From Halobacteriales archaeon SW_10_66_29 (GTDB taxonomy: Archaea; Halobacteriota; Halobacteria; Halobacteriales; Haloarculaceae): a stretch of 41,394 bases of DNA. The stretch covers positions 1 to 41,394 of the forward strand of contig PXSF01000100.1 in the NCBI GenBank assembly GCA_003022845.1. Reading direction: 5' to 3'. The position numbers and the translations under genes were made by a program. Below are positions 19,945-27,359 of this stretch, one piece after another; position 1 is the stretch's first letter; each line of letters opens with the position of its first letter. The notes beneath the pieces were generated by a model that did no database searches, had not been told where the DNA came from, and saw nothing but the letters and a program-made list of their open reading frames with translations.

Positions 19945-20409
19945 TCAGGAGAAGCGGCCCGTTTCTCCGCCGCAGGTTTCACAGATTGTCACCAGCGCAT
20001 CCTCGCCGTCAGCCCGTTCAATGCGGGTCGGCTGCCGTCCACCGCAGTCCGCACACTCCCGGGTCAGTTCGGTGTCGCTGTCCGGGGGCGCGCCCAGCGC
20101 GAGCGCACGCAGTCGCTCGTCGCCCTCGTTGCGGCCGAGTTGCCACTCGCCGGGTTCGAAGCGGATAGCCCCGTCGGCGGAGACGGTAACGTCGCCGTCC
20201 TCCGTCTCGAACGTCGCTGTCCCATCCAGGACGTAGAACACCTCCTCCTGGTCCGGGTGGCGGTGGTAGCCGAACCCGAACTGCTCGCCGGGTTCGAGTT
20301 CGAAGTAGTTGATCGCGACGTTCTCGGCTCCCAGCACCTTTGCGAGTGGGCGCCGTTCCGACGCCGGGCTTATCCAGGACTCGACGTCGGCGATCGAGAC
20401 GCGTTTCAT
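19945..20409 (-). CDS. Cupin domain protein with C-terminal zinc ribbon
   Basis: 154 residues. The cupin barrel spans about residues 25-110: INYFELEPGEQFGFGYHRHPDQEEVFYVLDGTATFETEDG holds cupin motif 1 with metal-ligand His, His and Glu, and GAIRFEPGEWQLGRNEGDE covers motif 2. The tail has CADCGG and CETCGG, a four-cysteine zinc ribbon, suggesting nucleic acid or protein contact. ATG at 20409 (MKRVSIADVESW) is chosen over an upstream in-frame codon. The enzymatic role is unknown. Its 3' end lies 11 nt from the right flank of the composite repeat. Confidence 0.85.
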   Translation of the reverse strand: MKRVSIADVESWISPASERRPLAKVLGAENVAINYFELEPGEQFGFGYHRHPDQEEVFYVLDGTATFETEDGDVTVSADGAIRFEPGEWQLGRNEGDERLRALALGAPPDSDTELTRECADCGGRQPTRIERADGEDALVTICETCGGETGRFS

Positions 20410-20547
20410 GCTCGCGTGTTTTGCGGCGCAGTACAAACAGGTTGGGGTCGCCGCAGCGACTGGCTGGCCCGCAGAGATGCGCGCGGCCGGGAGGGACTGT
20501 CGGGACGAGGGGGGTGGGGACCGGGAAGGCGGACTGCCGCGATGGGG

Positions 20548-20712
20548 TCACTCCGCGCGGTCGACGTCGAGCTGGTCGTCGAGGTCCTCGATCCACTCCG
20601 AGTCGGCGAGTTCCTCCATCTGCTCGCGGAAGTGTGCTTCACAGACGCCGACCCGCACGCCGTCTTTCTCGACCACGACGTCGGCACTGCCATCGCAGTA
20701 GTGACATTCCAT
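20548..20712 (-). CDS. Small two-CxxC protein (DUF6757-like), 54 aa
   Basis: MECHYCDGSADVVVEKDGVRVGVCEAHFREQMEELADSEW and an acidic tail. The pairs CHYC and C...H suggest a small zinc finger. I believe it belongs to the haloarchaeal DUF6757 family, but the number is from memory. Function unknown. A short palindrome directly upstream (20720-20736) may control it. Confidence 0.7.
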   Translation of the reverse strand: MECHYCDGSADVVVEKDGVRVGVCEAHFREQMEELADSEWIEDLDDQLDVDRAE

Positions 20713-20719
20713 ACTACAC

Positions 20720-20736
20720 CTTACAGACCGTGTAAG
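20720..20736 (-). promoter_or_regulatory. Palindrome upstream of the 54-aa zinc-finger gene
   Basis: CTTACA-N5-TGTAAG, 6-bp arms with a 5-nt spacer, starting 8 nt before the ATG at 20712 and overlapping a TTACAC stretch that could be part of the promoter. The spacing fits an operator for a small dimeric regulator. Function inferred from symmetry and position only. Confidence 0.35.
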
Positions 20737-20777
20737 TTGAACCCTGCGGAGGAGCGGGCCTCTGCCGGGACCGACGT

Positions 20778-21557
20778 TTATATACCGGCGGAGCGCCGGA
20801 ACTGCTCGAACGCCTCCCCGTCCAGCCCCGCCAGCCCGAGCGTCTCGTCGTGCGCGTCGCTCCCGCCGGTCATGAGTAGGTCGTGCTCGCGGGCGAGCCT
20901 GGCTGCGGGCTCGACATCCACCTCGCGGCCGTAGGGATACGCAACCTCGACTGCGTCCAGTTCTCTCGTCCACTCCAGTGCTGTCTCCGGGTGCGGGTAC
21001 CGGAAGGGGTGCGCGAGCCCGACGACGTCACAGGCCCCCGACAGGATCCGGGCTCCGTCCGCGAATGGGGGGATGTCCCGTGACACGTAACACGGATCGC
21101 CGTCGCCGATCAGGCCGTCGAAGGCATCGTCGTACCCGACGTCGGCTTCGCTGTCCGCGATGGCACGGGCGATGTGGGGCCGGCCGACGCCCGGTTCGAA
21201 CGGCACCGCCAGGTCGACGCCGAGCCTGTCCTCCACGCACTCGACGATGGCCCGCGCACGCTCCACGCGGTCGGCCTGGAGATGGTCGACCAGCCCCTGG
21301 AGGTCGTCGGTGCGCTCGACGCCGTAGCCCAGCAGGTCGATCCGCTGGACCGGCGTCTCGACCCGGAGCTCGATGCCGTGGATCACAGTGATGCCGTCGA
21401 GGGTACTGACGCCGTCCGCCAGGTCCGGGTGGAGTCTGTCGTGATCCGTCACCGCGACGGCCGCCAGATCCGCGCGCTCCGCTGCCGGCGCCAGCGTCCC
21501 CAGCGTGAGCGTGCCGTCGGAGTTCGTCGTGTGGACGTGCAGGTCAGCGACAGTCAT
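20778..21557 (-). CDS. PHP domain metal-dependent phosphoesterase
   Basis: 259 residues covering a complete PHP fold: ADLHVHTTNSDG (first His pair and Asp), AVTDHDRL, the Glu in VIHGIELRVE, GRPHIARAI, GLAHPFRYPHPE and TGGSDAHD, together the trinuclear metal site. This stand-alone group includes enzymes acting on nucleotide 3'-phosphates and short RNAs (RNase AM/YciV and 3',5'-nucleoside bisphosphate phosphatase). The precise substrate is not determinable here. Complete from ATG 21557 to stop 20778. Confidence 0.87.
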   Translation of the reverse strand: MTVADLHVHTTNSDGTLTLGTLAPAAERADLAAVAVTDHDRLHPDLADGVSTLDGITVIHGIELRVETPVQRIDLLGYGVERTDDLQGLVDHLQADRVERARAIVECVEDRLGVDLAVPFEPGVGRPHIARAIADSEADVGYDDAFDGLIGDGDPCYVSRDIPPFADGARILSGACDVVGLAHPFRYPHPETALEWTRELDAVEVAYPYGREVDVEPAARLAREHDLLMTGGSDAHDETLGLAGLDGEAFEQFRRSAGI

Positions 21558-21614
21558 CTACCTCAACGGGGTGTCCGGGCGCGTAAATGCGTCACGCTCG
21601 GGCGTCGCTGCGGG

Positions 21615-22025
21615 CTACTCCTTCTCCAGAAACGACGGCAGGTCGACCGCTTCGTTCTCGTCCGGCGTCGGCCGGTCGAGCGCGTCGGTGCGGTCGACCG
21701 CCTCCGGGAGCCCCGACCGGCTGCCGGTCCGCATCCCCTCCGCGTCGATGGAGACGGGTTCGTCGTCCACAAGCGATGACCAGAGCTCATCGCCGTTGTT
21801 GCCCCCTCCGCCGTACTCGCGGCCCTCGTTTTTCCCCTCCTCGAAGGCGAGGTCGACAACGCTGCGTTCGTACGCCGAGTCCATCTCGTTGTGGATCGCT
21901 TCCAGTTCATCGGGGTGGGACTCGCCGATGGAGGCGGCGACGCCGAGCGCGTATGCCCGCGACATCGCCTGATTGACCGACAGCGTCTCCCAGTCGGTCC
22001 CGTAGGTCTGTTCGTACTTGCTCAC
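21615..22025 (-). CDS. Haloarchaeal hypothetical protein (136 aa)
   Basis: Begins MSKYEQTYGTDWETLSVNQAMSRAYALGVAASIGESHPDEL; residues 1-65 look like a compact helical domain, while the rest is Asp/Glu/Gly-rich and probably disordered, ending FLEKE. I do not recognise a function. It lies 80 nt downstream of the RAD55-like ATPase on the same strand and may be co-transcribed with it. Confidence 0.7.
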   Translation of the reverse strand: MSKYEQTYGTDWETLSVNQAMSRAYALGVAASIGESHPDELEAIHNEMDSAYERSVVDLAFEEGKNEGREYGGGGNNGDELWSSLVDDEPVSIDAEGMRTGSRSGLPEAVDRTDALDRPTPDENEAVDLPSFLEKE

Positions 22026-22105
22026 CGCCGTCGACCTCCCGGGAACTGCGCGAGCGGCGAGGGGCCGTCGTTCGCGTGCTGTTCAGTGGCGCGAGTGGTC
22101 ATTGC

Positions 22106-22792
22106 TCAGGCTTCCACCAGTTGATCCGGCCGGACCTGGAGCCCCCGGTCCGAGAACGTCAGATCGTGGATGTCGGTGTCGATGGCGGTGCCGCGCATCT
22201 TGATCACCTGGATCCCGCGGGTCATCCCGCCCGAGTCCAGGAAGTTGTGGAAGAAGATGACGCCGTGAGCCAGGTAGTGCTCGTCGGAGTACGACGAGGG
22301 GTCGGTCATCTCGGAGATGAGCAGGATGGTGGCGTCGGTCTGCTTGAGCGCGGAGAGAAAGCCCGTGATCTCCTCGGCCATGTCCGAGAAGAAGTGCTGC
22401 AGCAGCATCGTCGAGTCGATCACCGCGCGGTCGATGTCGTTCGATTCGATGAACGCCACCAGCCGGTTGGTCAGTCCCCCGTCGGTCCCGAACTGGGTGA
22501 TCGTCCGCTTGCCGGACTCCGTCATGAGGTTCAAAAACTGGACGTTGTCCGACTGCATCGCCCGGTCGAATCCGAACTCGAACCCCGACATGTCCTGGAG
22601 CAGTTCCGACTTGGTCTCGTGCATCGTGACGTACAGACAGCTGTCCCCTTCCTTCGCGCCCTGCGTGATGAACTGCGAACAGAACGTGGTCTTCCCGCTG
22701 CCGGGCGGGCCGCTGACCACGTACAGCCGGTCGCTCAGCAACCCCCCCTCCACCAGTTCGTCAAATCCGGGGACGCCACTCGAAAAGCGCAT
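22106..22792 (-). CDS. RAD55/KaiC-like RecA-superfamily ATPase
   Basis: 228 residues, single RecA-type domain. MRFSSGVPGFDELVEGGLL is the usual RAD55 lead-in, Walker A is GPPGSGKTT at residues 28-36, and RAVIDSTMLLQHFF serves as Walker B. There is a single domain, so it is not a double-domain KaiC clock protein. Haloarchaea carry many such genes, often near signal-transduction genes; most have no known role. The 136-aa gene follows it. Catalytic use of ATP is probable from the intact P-loop; the partner is unknown. Confidence 0.85.
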   Translation of the reverse strand: MRFSSGVPGFDELVEGGLLSDRLYVVSGPPGSGKTTFCSQFITQGAKEGDSCLYVTMHETKSELLQDMSGFEFGFDRAMQSDNVQFLNLMTESGKRTITQFGTDGGLTNRLVAFIESNDIDRAVIDSTMLLQHFFSDMAEEITGFLSALKQTDATILLISEMTDPSSYSDEHYLAHGVIFFHNFLDSGGMTRGIQVIKMRGTAIDTDIHDLTFSDRGLQVRPDQLVEA

Positions 22793-22925
22793 ACTCCCAG
22801 TTCCGGAGGTCGGGGCTTATGTGTTACCACCTGTTTATCAGCGATGATATTACCGCCTCCAGGGTGCCGGGAGTCCCGATCCTGCCAGTCAAGCCGTCGC
22901 GCCGAGTGGTCCACAGCCATGACAC

Positions 22926-23063
22926 TGGACGTCGGCTTTCCTCGGGCGGGTCGCGGGCGGGGATGGTTCGATCCCCACCGCGGAGGACGGCCTGGCAGTC
23001 CAGCGAGTGCTCGATGCAGTTCAGCGGAGCGACGACGACGGACAGTGGGTCGCAGTCAGGTGA
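22926..23063 (+). pseudogene. C-terminal fragment of a Gfo/Idh/MocA-type oxidoreductase
   Basis: In the frame ending at TGA 23061-23063 the sequence reads AFLGRVAGGDGSIPTAED followed by GLAVQRVLDAVQRSDDDGQW, close to the last 40 residues of sugar/NAD(P)-dependent Gfo/Idh/MocA oxidoreductases. No ATG precedes it, an in-frame stop lies just upstream (about 22920), and the rest of the gene is absent, so this is a relic. The remainder of 22793-22925 shows nothing recognisable. Confidence 0.6.
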
Positions 23064-23336
23064 TCACTGGAGACGTTCCCCGCAGTGCTTGCAGAAGGTG
23101 AACATCGGGTCGTTTTCGTTGTACGCCCCGCAGTTCGAACAGCTCACGGCGTCGGTGTCGGCGATCCCCTCGGGCGCCTCCACCGCGCCGCTCGACCGCT
23201 CGGGGGCGCTCGGCGGCGCCGTTCCCGGGGACGATTCCGCTCCGGTCGACCGACCTTTGATGAAGTACAGGTACAGGTACACCTGCAAGAGGGCAAACCC
23301 GATGACGTACGCCACGAGCCAGGCCCAGGTTTCCAT
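23064..23336 (-). CDS. Single-pass membrane protein with C-terminal zinc ribbon (90 aa)
   Basis: METWAWLVAYVIGFALLQVYLYLYFIKG is one N-terminal membrane helix, followed by a Ser/Pro/Gly-rich linker and a ribbon with CSNCGA and CKHCGERL. This arrangement is common in small haloarchaeal proteins (DUF7577-like, number from memory). Function unknown. Its stop abuts the stop of the oxidoreductase fragment on the other strand. Confidence 0.75.
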   Translation of the reverse strand: METWAWLVAYVIGFALLQVYLYLYFIKGRSTGAESSPGTAPPSAPERSSGAVEAPEGIADTDAVSCSNCGAYNENDPMFTFCKHCGERLQ

Positions 23337-23431
23337 ACCGTACGGTACGGCGTCGCACTACTTGGGTATTTGGGATAGTCCGACACGGGCACGCGGGAAA
23401 CGCATTTGACTGCCTGTCCCCAACGGTGGGT

Positions 23432-23644
23432 ATGGCGAGCGAACCCTGCGACGGCTGTGGCCAGAAGGTGAACATCGGGGGTGGGATCGCGGACATCTGG
23501 ACGCTGGAGAACCGCCAGACCGAAGGGATGGCGCTCGAACTCGCCGACGGGACCGAACACTTCCTCTGTTATGACTGCATGGACCGGCTGCCCGACGACA
23601 GGGACGTCGTCGCCGCGGACGTCCGGAACCTCTGCGAGGAGTAG
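23432..23644 (+). CDS. Small zinc-finger protein (DUF7561-like), 70 aa
   Basis: MASEPCDGCGQKVNIGGGIADIWTL, then CYDCMDRLPDD; four cysteines (CDGC and CYDC) form a probable zinc site around a short beta domain. I believe this is the haloarchaeal DUF7561 family; function unknown. ATG 23432 is preferred over the GTG six bases upstream. Confidence 0.75.
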   Translation: MASEPCDGCGQKVNIGGGIADIWTLENRQTEGMALELADGTEHFLCYDCMDRLPDDRDVVAADVRNLCEE

Positions 23645-23669
23645 CGCCTGCGTACGAGCAGGTCGCCGT

Positions 23670-24710
23670 TCACTGTTCGTGTGCGATCCGCTCGCCAGTG
23701 TCGAGCCCGTTTCCCAGCGCCGCGTGCAGGCGACCTTCGCCAGCGACCCAGTCGCCGAGGAGATACAGGTCCTGCGCGGCCGCGCTGTCGACGACACCCG
23801 AGGAAACCCCGGTTTCGGGCAGCGCGTACCGCCACCGCTGGTGGTCGACCCAGGCCGGGTCGGCGAGCCGCTCGTCGTCAATGACGGCTGCTGTGAGCCC
23901 CGCAAGTTCGTCGGTCACGAACTCGGGGGAGCCCTCGAGGTGCTGGACTGACCAGTCGTGGTTCGCCTGGACGATCAGGACCGACTCGCCGTCGGGGACG
24001 TGGCCCGGCTTGCACTCCTCTCGAGCGATCCACCCGATCCCGTGGTCCTTCCCGGGGTTGACCAGCGCGTAGTACGGGGTCGAGAGCTCGAACTCGTAGC
24101 CGAGGATCGCCGTCCAGATCCGTCGGTACTCGACAGCCGAGAGAGCGTCGGCGAGTTCCGCTCGGAGCGGGTCGTCCCAGGCAGCCTCCCGGAGCAGGGC
24201 CGCGGTCTGTGGTGCCGGCGGATTCGCAAGGAGGACGTCGAATGGCCCCCACTCCTCGCCGTCGGTGTCGGAGAGCGTCCAGGTGCCCACTCCCTCGTCG
24301 CGGCGGATCCCCTCGACGCGGGTCCGGCGGTGCACGGTCGCATCTGTCGCCCCGAACAGCCGTTTCGCGACGCTCGTCAAGCCGTCGCGGTAGGTCCACT
24401 TCTTACCCTCGTTGTCGCGTCCTTCCGAGATAGTTCCCTCTTCGTCGAACACGTAGATCGGTTCCCCGATCGAGACGAGCCCTTCCGCAGAGAGCTGTTC
24501 GGTAACCAGGTCGGCGACGCGCTCCTCTTCGTCTTTGAGGTAGTTGGCACCGTAGTCGTACGTGATCGAGCCTCGGCGGCGGGTCGCTGCCCGGCCGCAG
24601 ACGCCGCCGGACTTCTCCAGCACGGTGATCGTGGCTTCGGGGCGCGTTTCGTCCAGCACGTAGGTGGCTGCCGCGGCGGCGCTACCGGCGCCGATGACAC
24701 CGATGTGCAT
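23670..24710 (-). CDS. FAD/NAD(P)-binding oxidoreductase (renalase/amine-oxidase-like)
   Basis: 346 residues. MHIGVIGAGSAAAAATYVL is the dinucleotide-binding motif, EKSGGVCGRAATRR the second FAD contact, and YDYGANYL matches the substrate-loop signature of the COG3380 (renalase-like) group. The late motif YLLGDWVAGEGRLHAALGNGLDTGERIA closes the FAD site. Substrate unknown. The ATG lies only 25 nt from the TAA flank of MITE copy B, whose terminal ACTATTAG lies at about the distance expected for a TATA box, so the element may contribute to the promoter. Confidence 0.86.
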   Translation of the reverse strand: MHIGVIGAGSAAAAATYVLDETRPEATITVLEKSGGVCGRAATRRRGSITYDYGANYLKDEEERVADLVTEQLSAEGLVSIGEPIYVFDEEGTISEGRDNEGKKWTYRDGLTSVAKRLFGATDATVHRRTRVEGIRRDEGVGTWTLSDTDGEEWGPFDVLLANPPAPQTAALLREAAWDDPLRAELADALSAVEYRRIWTAILGYEFELSTPYYALVNPGKDHGIGWIAREECKPGHVPDGESVLIVQANHDWSVQHLEGSPEFVTDELAGLTAAVIDDERLADPAWVDHQRWRYALPETGVSSGVVDSAAAQDLYLLGDWVAGEGRLHAALGNGLDTGERIAHEQ

Positions 24711-24737
24711 GCCCGACGGTTGGATTCCACGGACTAA

Positions 24738-24846
24738 TAGTGATTGTTGTGATTATTTTCGGCACCATGTCGCAATAGCGGCGATTTCACGGCCCGAAAC
24801 TGGCGTCTGAAGAATACCCGGCGGTAAAGAGTCACAACAATCACTA
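24738..24846. repeat. MITE-like element, copy B (109 bp)
   Basis: Perfect 15-nt terminal inverted repeats TAGTGATTGTTGTGA, flanked by TAA at 24735-24737 and 24847-24849. In the opposite orientation it matches copy A over the full 109 bp with about six substitutions and no gaps. It lies just upstream of the oxidoreductase gene. Confidence 0.85.
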
Positions 24847-25017
24847 TAACGCCCTCCGGTCCGACCGGGGCTCCCGCGCCGCCGGTACTGCGCCGCTGGG
24901 AGCGGTGGTGGCGGTGCTGCGAGAGGTGGTCTTGATAACTAGAGGATAACCGACCCGCCAGGTCCGGATAGCTAGCCACGGATTGTACAGTGGAGAGAGC
25001 AGACGACTATAGTAACA

Positions 25018-25410
25018 ATGGCGACGAAGCTACCCGCCCGCGATCCCCAGCGCAGGGATAGACGCACCGATCACGTCGGCAACGGGGAGGCCGACCACCA
25101 GGCGGCCTCCGGCGAGGAGTTGCTCGAACTGCTCGGCGACGAGTACACGCGTCGCGTCCTCCAGGCAGTCGTCTCGGAACCGAAAAGTGGCCGTGAGGTC
25201 GTCGAGGAAGCGTCCGTGTCGAAGGCGACCGCGTACCGCCGACTGGAGACCCTCCAGGAAGCGGGGCTCGTGGAGTCGAGGACCGTGTTCGACCCGGACG
25301 GTCACCACCACGAGCAGTTCCGGGCGATCCTCGACGGCGTGACAGTCGAACTGCGAGACGAGGGCGTCACGACGGCGATCCACACCGACGCGTCCCCCGC
25401 TGACGACTGA
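25018..25410 (+). CDS. Winged-helix (ArsR-like) transcriptional regulator
   Basis: 130 residues; GEELLELLGDEYTRRVLQAVVSEPKSGREVVEEASVSKATAYRRLETLQEAGLVESRTVF is a winged helix-turn-helix with recognition helix around SKATAYRRLETL, followed by a wing containing HHHEQF. The N-terminal ~30 residues are charged and probably flexible. Its target is unknown. The TGA stop (25408-25410) is the left flank of MITE relic D, so the gene reads TGA TAG TGA at its end. Some codons at the N-terminus may not be used, because the TATAGT before the ATG is too close to be its promoter. Confidence 0.8.
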   Translation: MATKLPARDPQRRDRRTDHVGNGEADHQAASGEELLELLGDEYTRRVLQAVVSEPKSGREVVEEASVSKATAYRRLETLQEAGLVESRTVFDPDGHHHEQFRAILDGVTVELRDEGVTTAIHTDASPADD

Positions 25411-25465
25411 TAGTGATTGTTGTGATTGTTTTCGGCACTACATCGCACTAACGGCGGCCCAACTC
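25411..25465. repeat. MITE relic, copy D (left half only)
   Basis: Starts TAGTGATTGTTGTGATT right after the TGA stop codon and matches copy B for about 53 nt with roughly seven differences, then similarity stops. No right end or second TGA flank is visible nearby, so it is a truncated or decayed copy. Confidence 0.65.
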
Positions 25466-25483
25466 CCGTCGAACCGTCCCTCG

Positions 25484-25502
25484 AAACGGCGCGCCGTTTT
25501 TT
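25484..25502 (+). terminator. Perfect palindrome followed by T-run
   Basis: AAACGGCGCGCCGTTT (25484-25499) is a perfect 16-nt palindrome and runs into six T residues in total. It is well placed to end transcription of the winged-helix gene about 75 nt downstream of its stop. The rest of the gap up to 25724 shows an AT-rich box (CTTTTTACC near 25530) that may serve the next operon, and nothing else. Confidence 0.5.
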
Positions 25503-25724
25503 GCGACCGTCGAGAAACGAAGGTTCAGAACTTTTTACCCCTCACCGAATCAGTCACGAACGTTAGCGAGGTCCGGACACCCGGTACTGCTCTTCGGCGA
25601 GCAGCGTGGGGATGAGGGGAGTCGGCCGACTGGTCCCCCGGAGAGGTGAACGCTTCGCGGTCCCCAGGCGCCCCCGACCCCCGAGCACCCCCCACTGGAA
25701 ACGGAGCAGCCCAGAACCAACGAC

Positions 25725-27359
25725 ATGACAGACCCCTCGACGCTGGCGTTCGTCGCCGCGACCGCGGTCGCGCTGCTGACGAGCGGCGCCTTTCTGGCGT
25801 CGATGTGGCGGCGCCGGGCGGAACCGCTGGCGCTGGCGCTGCTGGGCGTCGCCGCCGTCTCGGTGCTCGCCGTCGCGGTCGATTTCACGCTCGTCCGGGA
25901 CGTCCTCCACGAGTCCAGCAGCGAGTTCTGGATCTTTTTCGTCTACCTCGTCAGCCTCGTCGGAATGGGCCTGTGGGTGTACTTCACGTTCCAGTACACT
26001 GGTCGGGGCCGGCGTGTGACGATCCTCGTGGCCACGGCGGTCGTCGGAGCGATCGTTCTGACGGTCGTCACTGCCGTCCTGTCGAACGGCGTCTGGGGGG
26101 ACGGGGGCGACGACGTCGTCAACGTCGTCACCGGGATCAGCACGCTGTCGGTCCAGGCGCTGACGATCGTCAGCGTGTTCATGCTCGTCGGCGAGACGGT
26201 CGAGACAGACAGCAGGCTGTTCAGGGAGGCGCTCGCACAGGCCGGTGGGATCCTCACACTGGGCTTTGCGCCGTTCCTCTCGGGCGTGTATCAGGCGCCG
26301 ATCGCGTTCCCCGTCATGGTCACGATCAGTAGCTGCCTGTTCCTGGTCGCGATCCATCACTACGCCCTCTTCGAGACGTTACCCGTCGCCCGCGTCGCCG
26401 GGCGGGATCGGGTGATCAACGAGATTGCGGACCCGGTTGTCGTGGTGGACCGCGGGGGCGTCGTCCAGGACCTCAACCCGGCCGGAGAAGCCTGCTTCGG
26501 AACCTCGCGGTCGGCTGCGGTCGGGCAGCCGCTCGCGGCGGTCGTCCCCGGCCCGAACGAGCCGGCCGTGATCGCCGGGACCGGCGATCCGATCCCCCTC
26601 CAGACCCGGGACGGGCGAACGCTGACCGTCAGCGTCGACCGGGTCGCCGACAGCCACGGCCGGCTGTTCGGCTACATGCTCGTCTACCGCGACATCACCG
26701 ACCGGCGCGAACGGGAACGGCGGCTGGGCGTGCTCAATCAGCTCCTGGTCGGTGCCGTCCGGGACCGCATGGAGACCGTCGCAGCCACCGCCAGGCGGTG
26801 CTGTCACGAGGAACCTGACGCGACCGACCCCGCAGAGAAGATCTGGGGGATAACGACCGAACTGACCGAACTCGTCACCAGGACGCGCGACGTCGAGCGC
26901 GCTATCACCGAAGCGGGCGACGGCTCCGCCGACCTGGCGGCAGCCCTCTCGAGTGTCGCGGCGGCGGACGACGGTATCTCGCTGATCCTCCCCGATGCGG
27001 ACTGTTCCGTCGCGATGGACGCGGAGCTACTCGAGACGGCGATAGCGATACTGCTCGCGGACGTGTTCGGGGACACGCCAGTCGACGTAGCGGTGACTGT
27101 CGAGGACGACGTGGCAGTCCTGCGGATCACGCCCACGGACGGCGCGACGCTGCCGGCCCGACGGCGCCGGATCGACGAGTTCGCCCTCGAACTCGCGGGA
27201 CTCGCCGTCGAAGACGCCGGCGGGAGTCTCACGGTGCTCGATTCCGACCCGCAGGGCCGCGGCGTCGTCGTGCGGCTGCCCCGAAGCGGTCAGCTACAGG
27301 ACGATCCCGACGACGACCCGGGAGCGGCTGCCGCCGACCAGGTGGGTGGTGTCCAGTGA
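25725..27359 (+). CDS. 7TM-PAS histidine-kinase-like protein lacking phospho-acceptor His and ATP-binding boxes
   Basis: 544 residues. About seven hydrophobic helices occupy residues 1-215 (HisKA-7TM-type sensor region); a PAS domain follows (about 222-330), with VINEIADPVVVVDRGGVVQDLNPAG at its start and YRDITDRRERERRLGVLNQLL at its end. Where the sister kinase has LNRVLRHNLRND, this protein has LNQLLVGAVRDR, with Gly343 (codon 26751-26753) in place of the phospho-acceptor His. The C-terminal ~170 residues follow the outline of a HATPase domain, but there is no N-box Asn, no DxGxG and no GLGL. It is therefore a pseudokinase sensor. TGA overlaps the ATG of the next, intact kinase by one base. 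Confidence 0.85.
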   Translation: MTDPSTLAFVAATAVALLTSGAFLASMWRRRAEPLALALLGVAAVSVLAVAVDFTLVRDVLHESSSEFWIFFVYLVSLVGMGLWVYFTFQYTGRGRRVTILVATAVVGAIVLTVVTAVLSNGVWGDGGDDVVNVVTGISTLSVQALTIVSVFMLVGETVETDSRLFREALAQAGGILTLGFAPFLSGVYQAPIAFPVMVTISSCLFLVAIHHYALFETLPVARVAGRDRVINEIADPVVVVDRGGVVQDLNPAGEACFGTSRSAAVGQPLAAVVPGPNEPAVIAGTGDPIPLQTRDGRTLTVSVDRVADSHGRLFGYMLVYRDITDRRERERRLGVLNQLLVGAVRDRMETVAATARRCCHEEPDATDPAEKIWGITTELTELVTRTRDVERAITEAGDGSADLAAALSSVAAADDGISLILPDADCSVAMDAELLETAIAILLADVFGDTPVDVAVTVEDDVAVLRITPTDGATLPARRRRIDEFALELAGLAVEDAGGSLTVLDSDPQGRGVVVRLPRSGQLQDDPDDDPGAAAADQVGGVQ

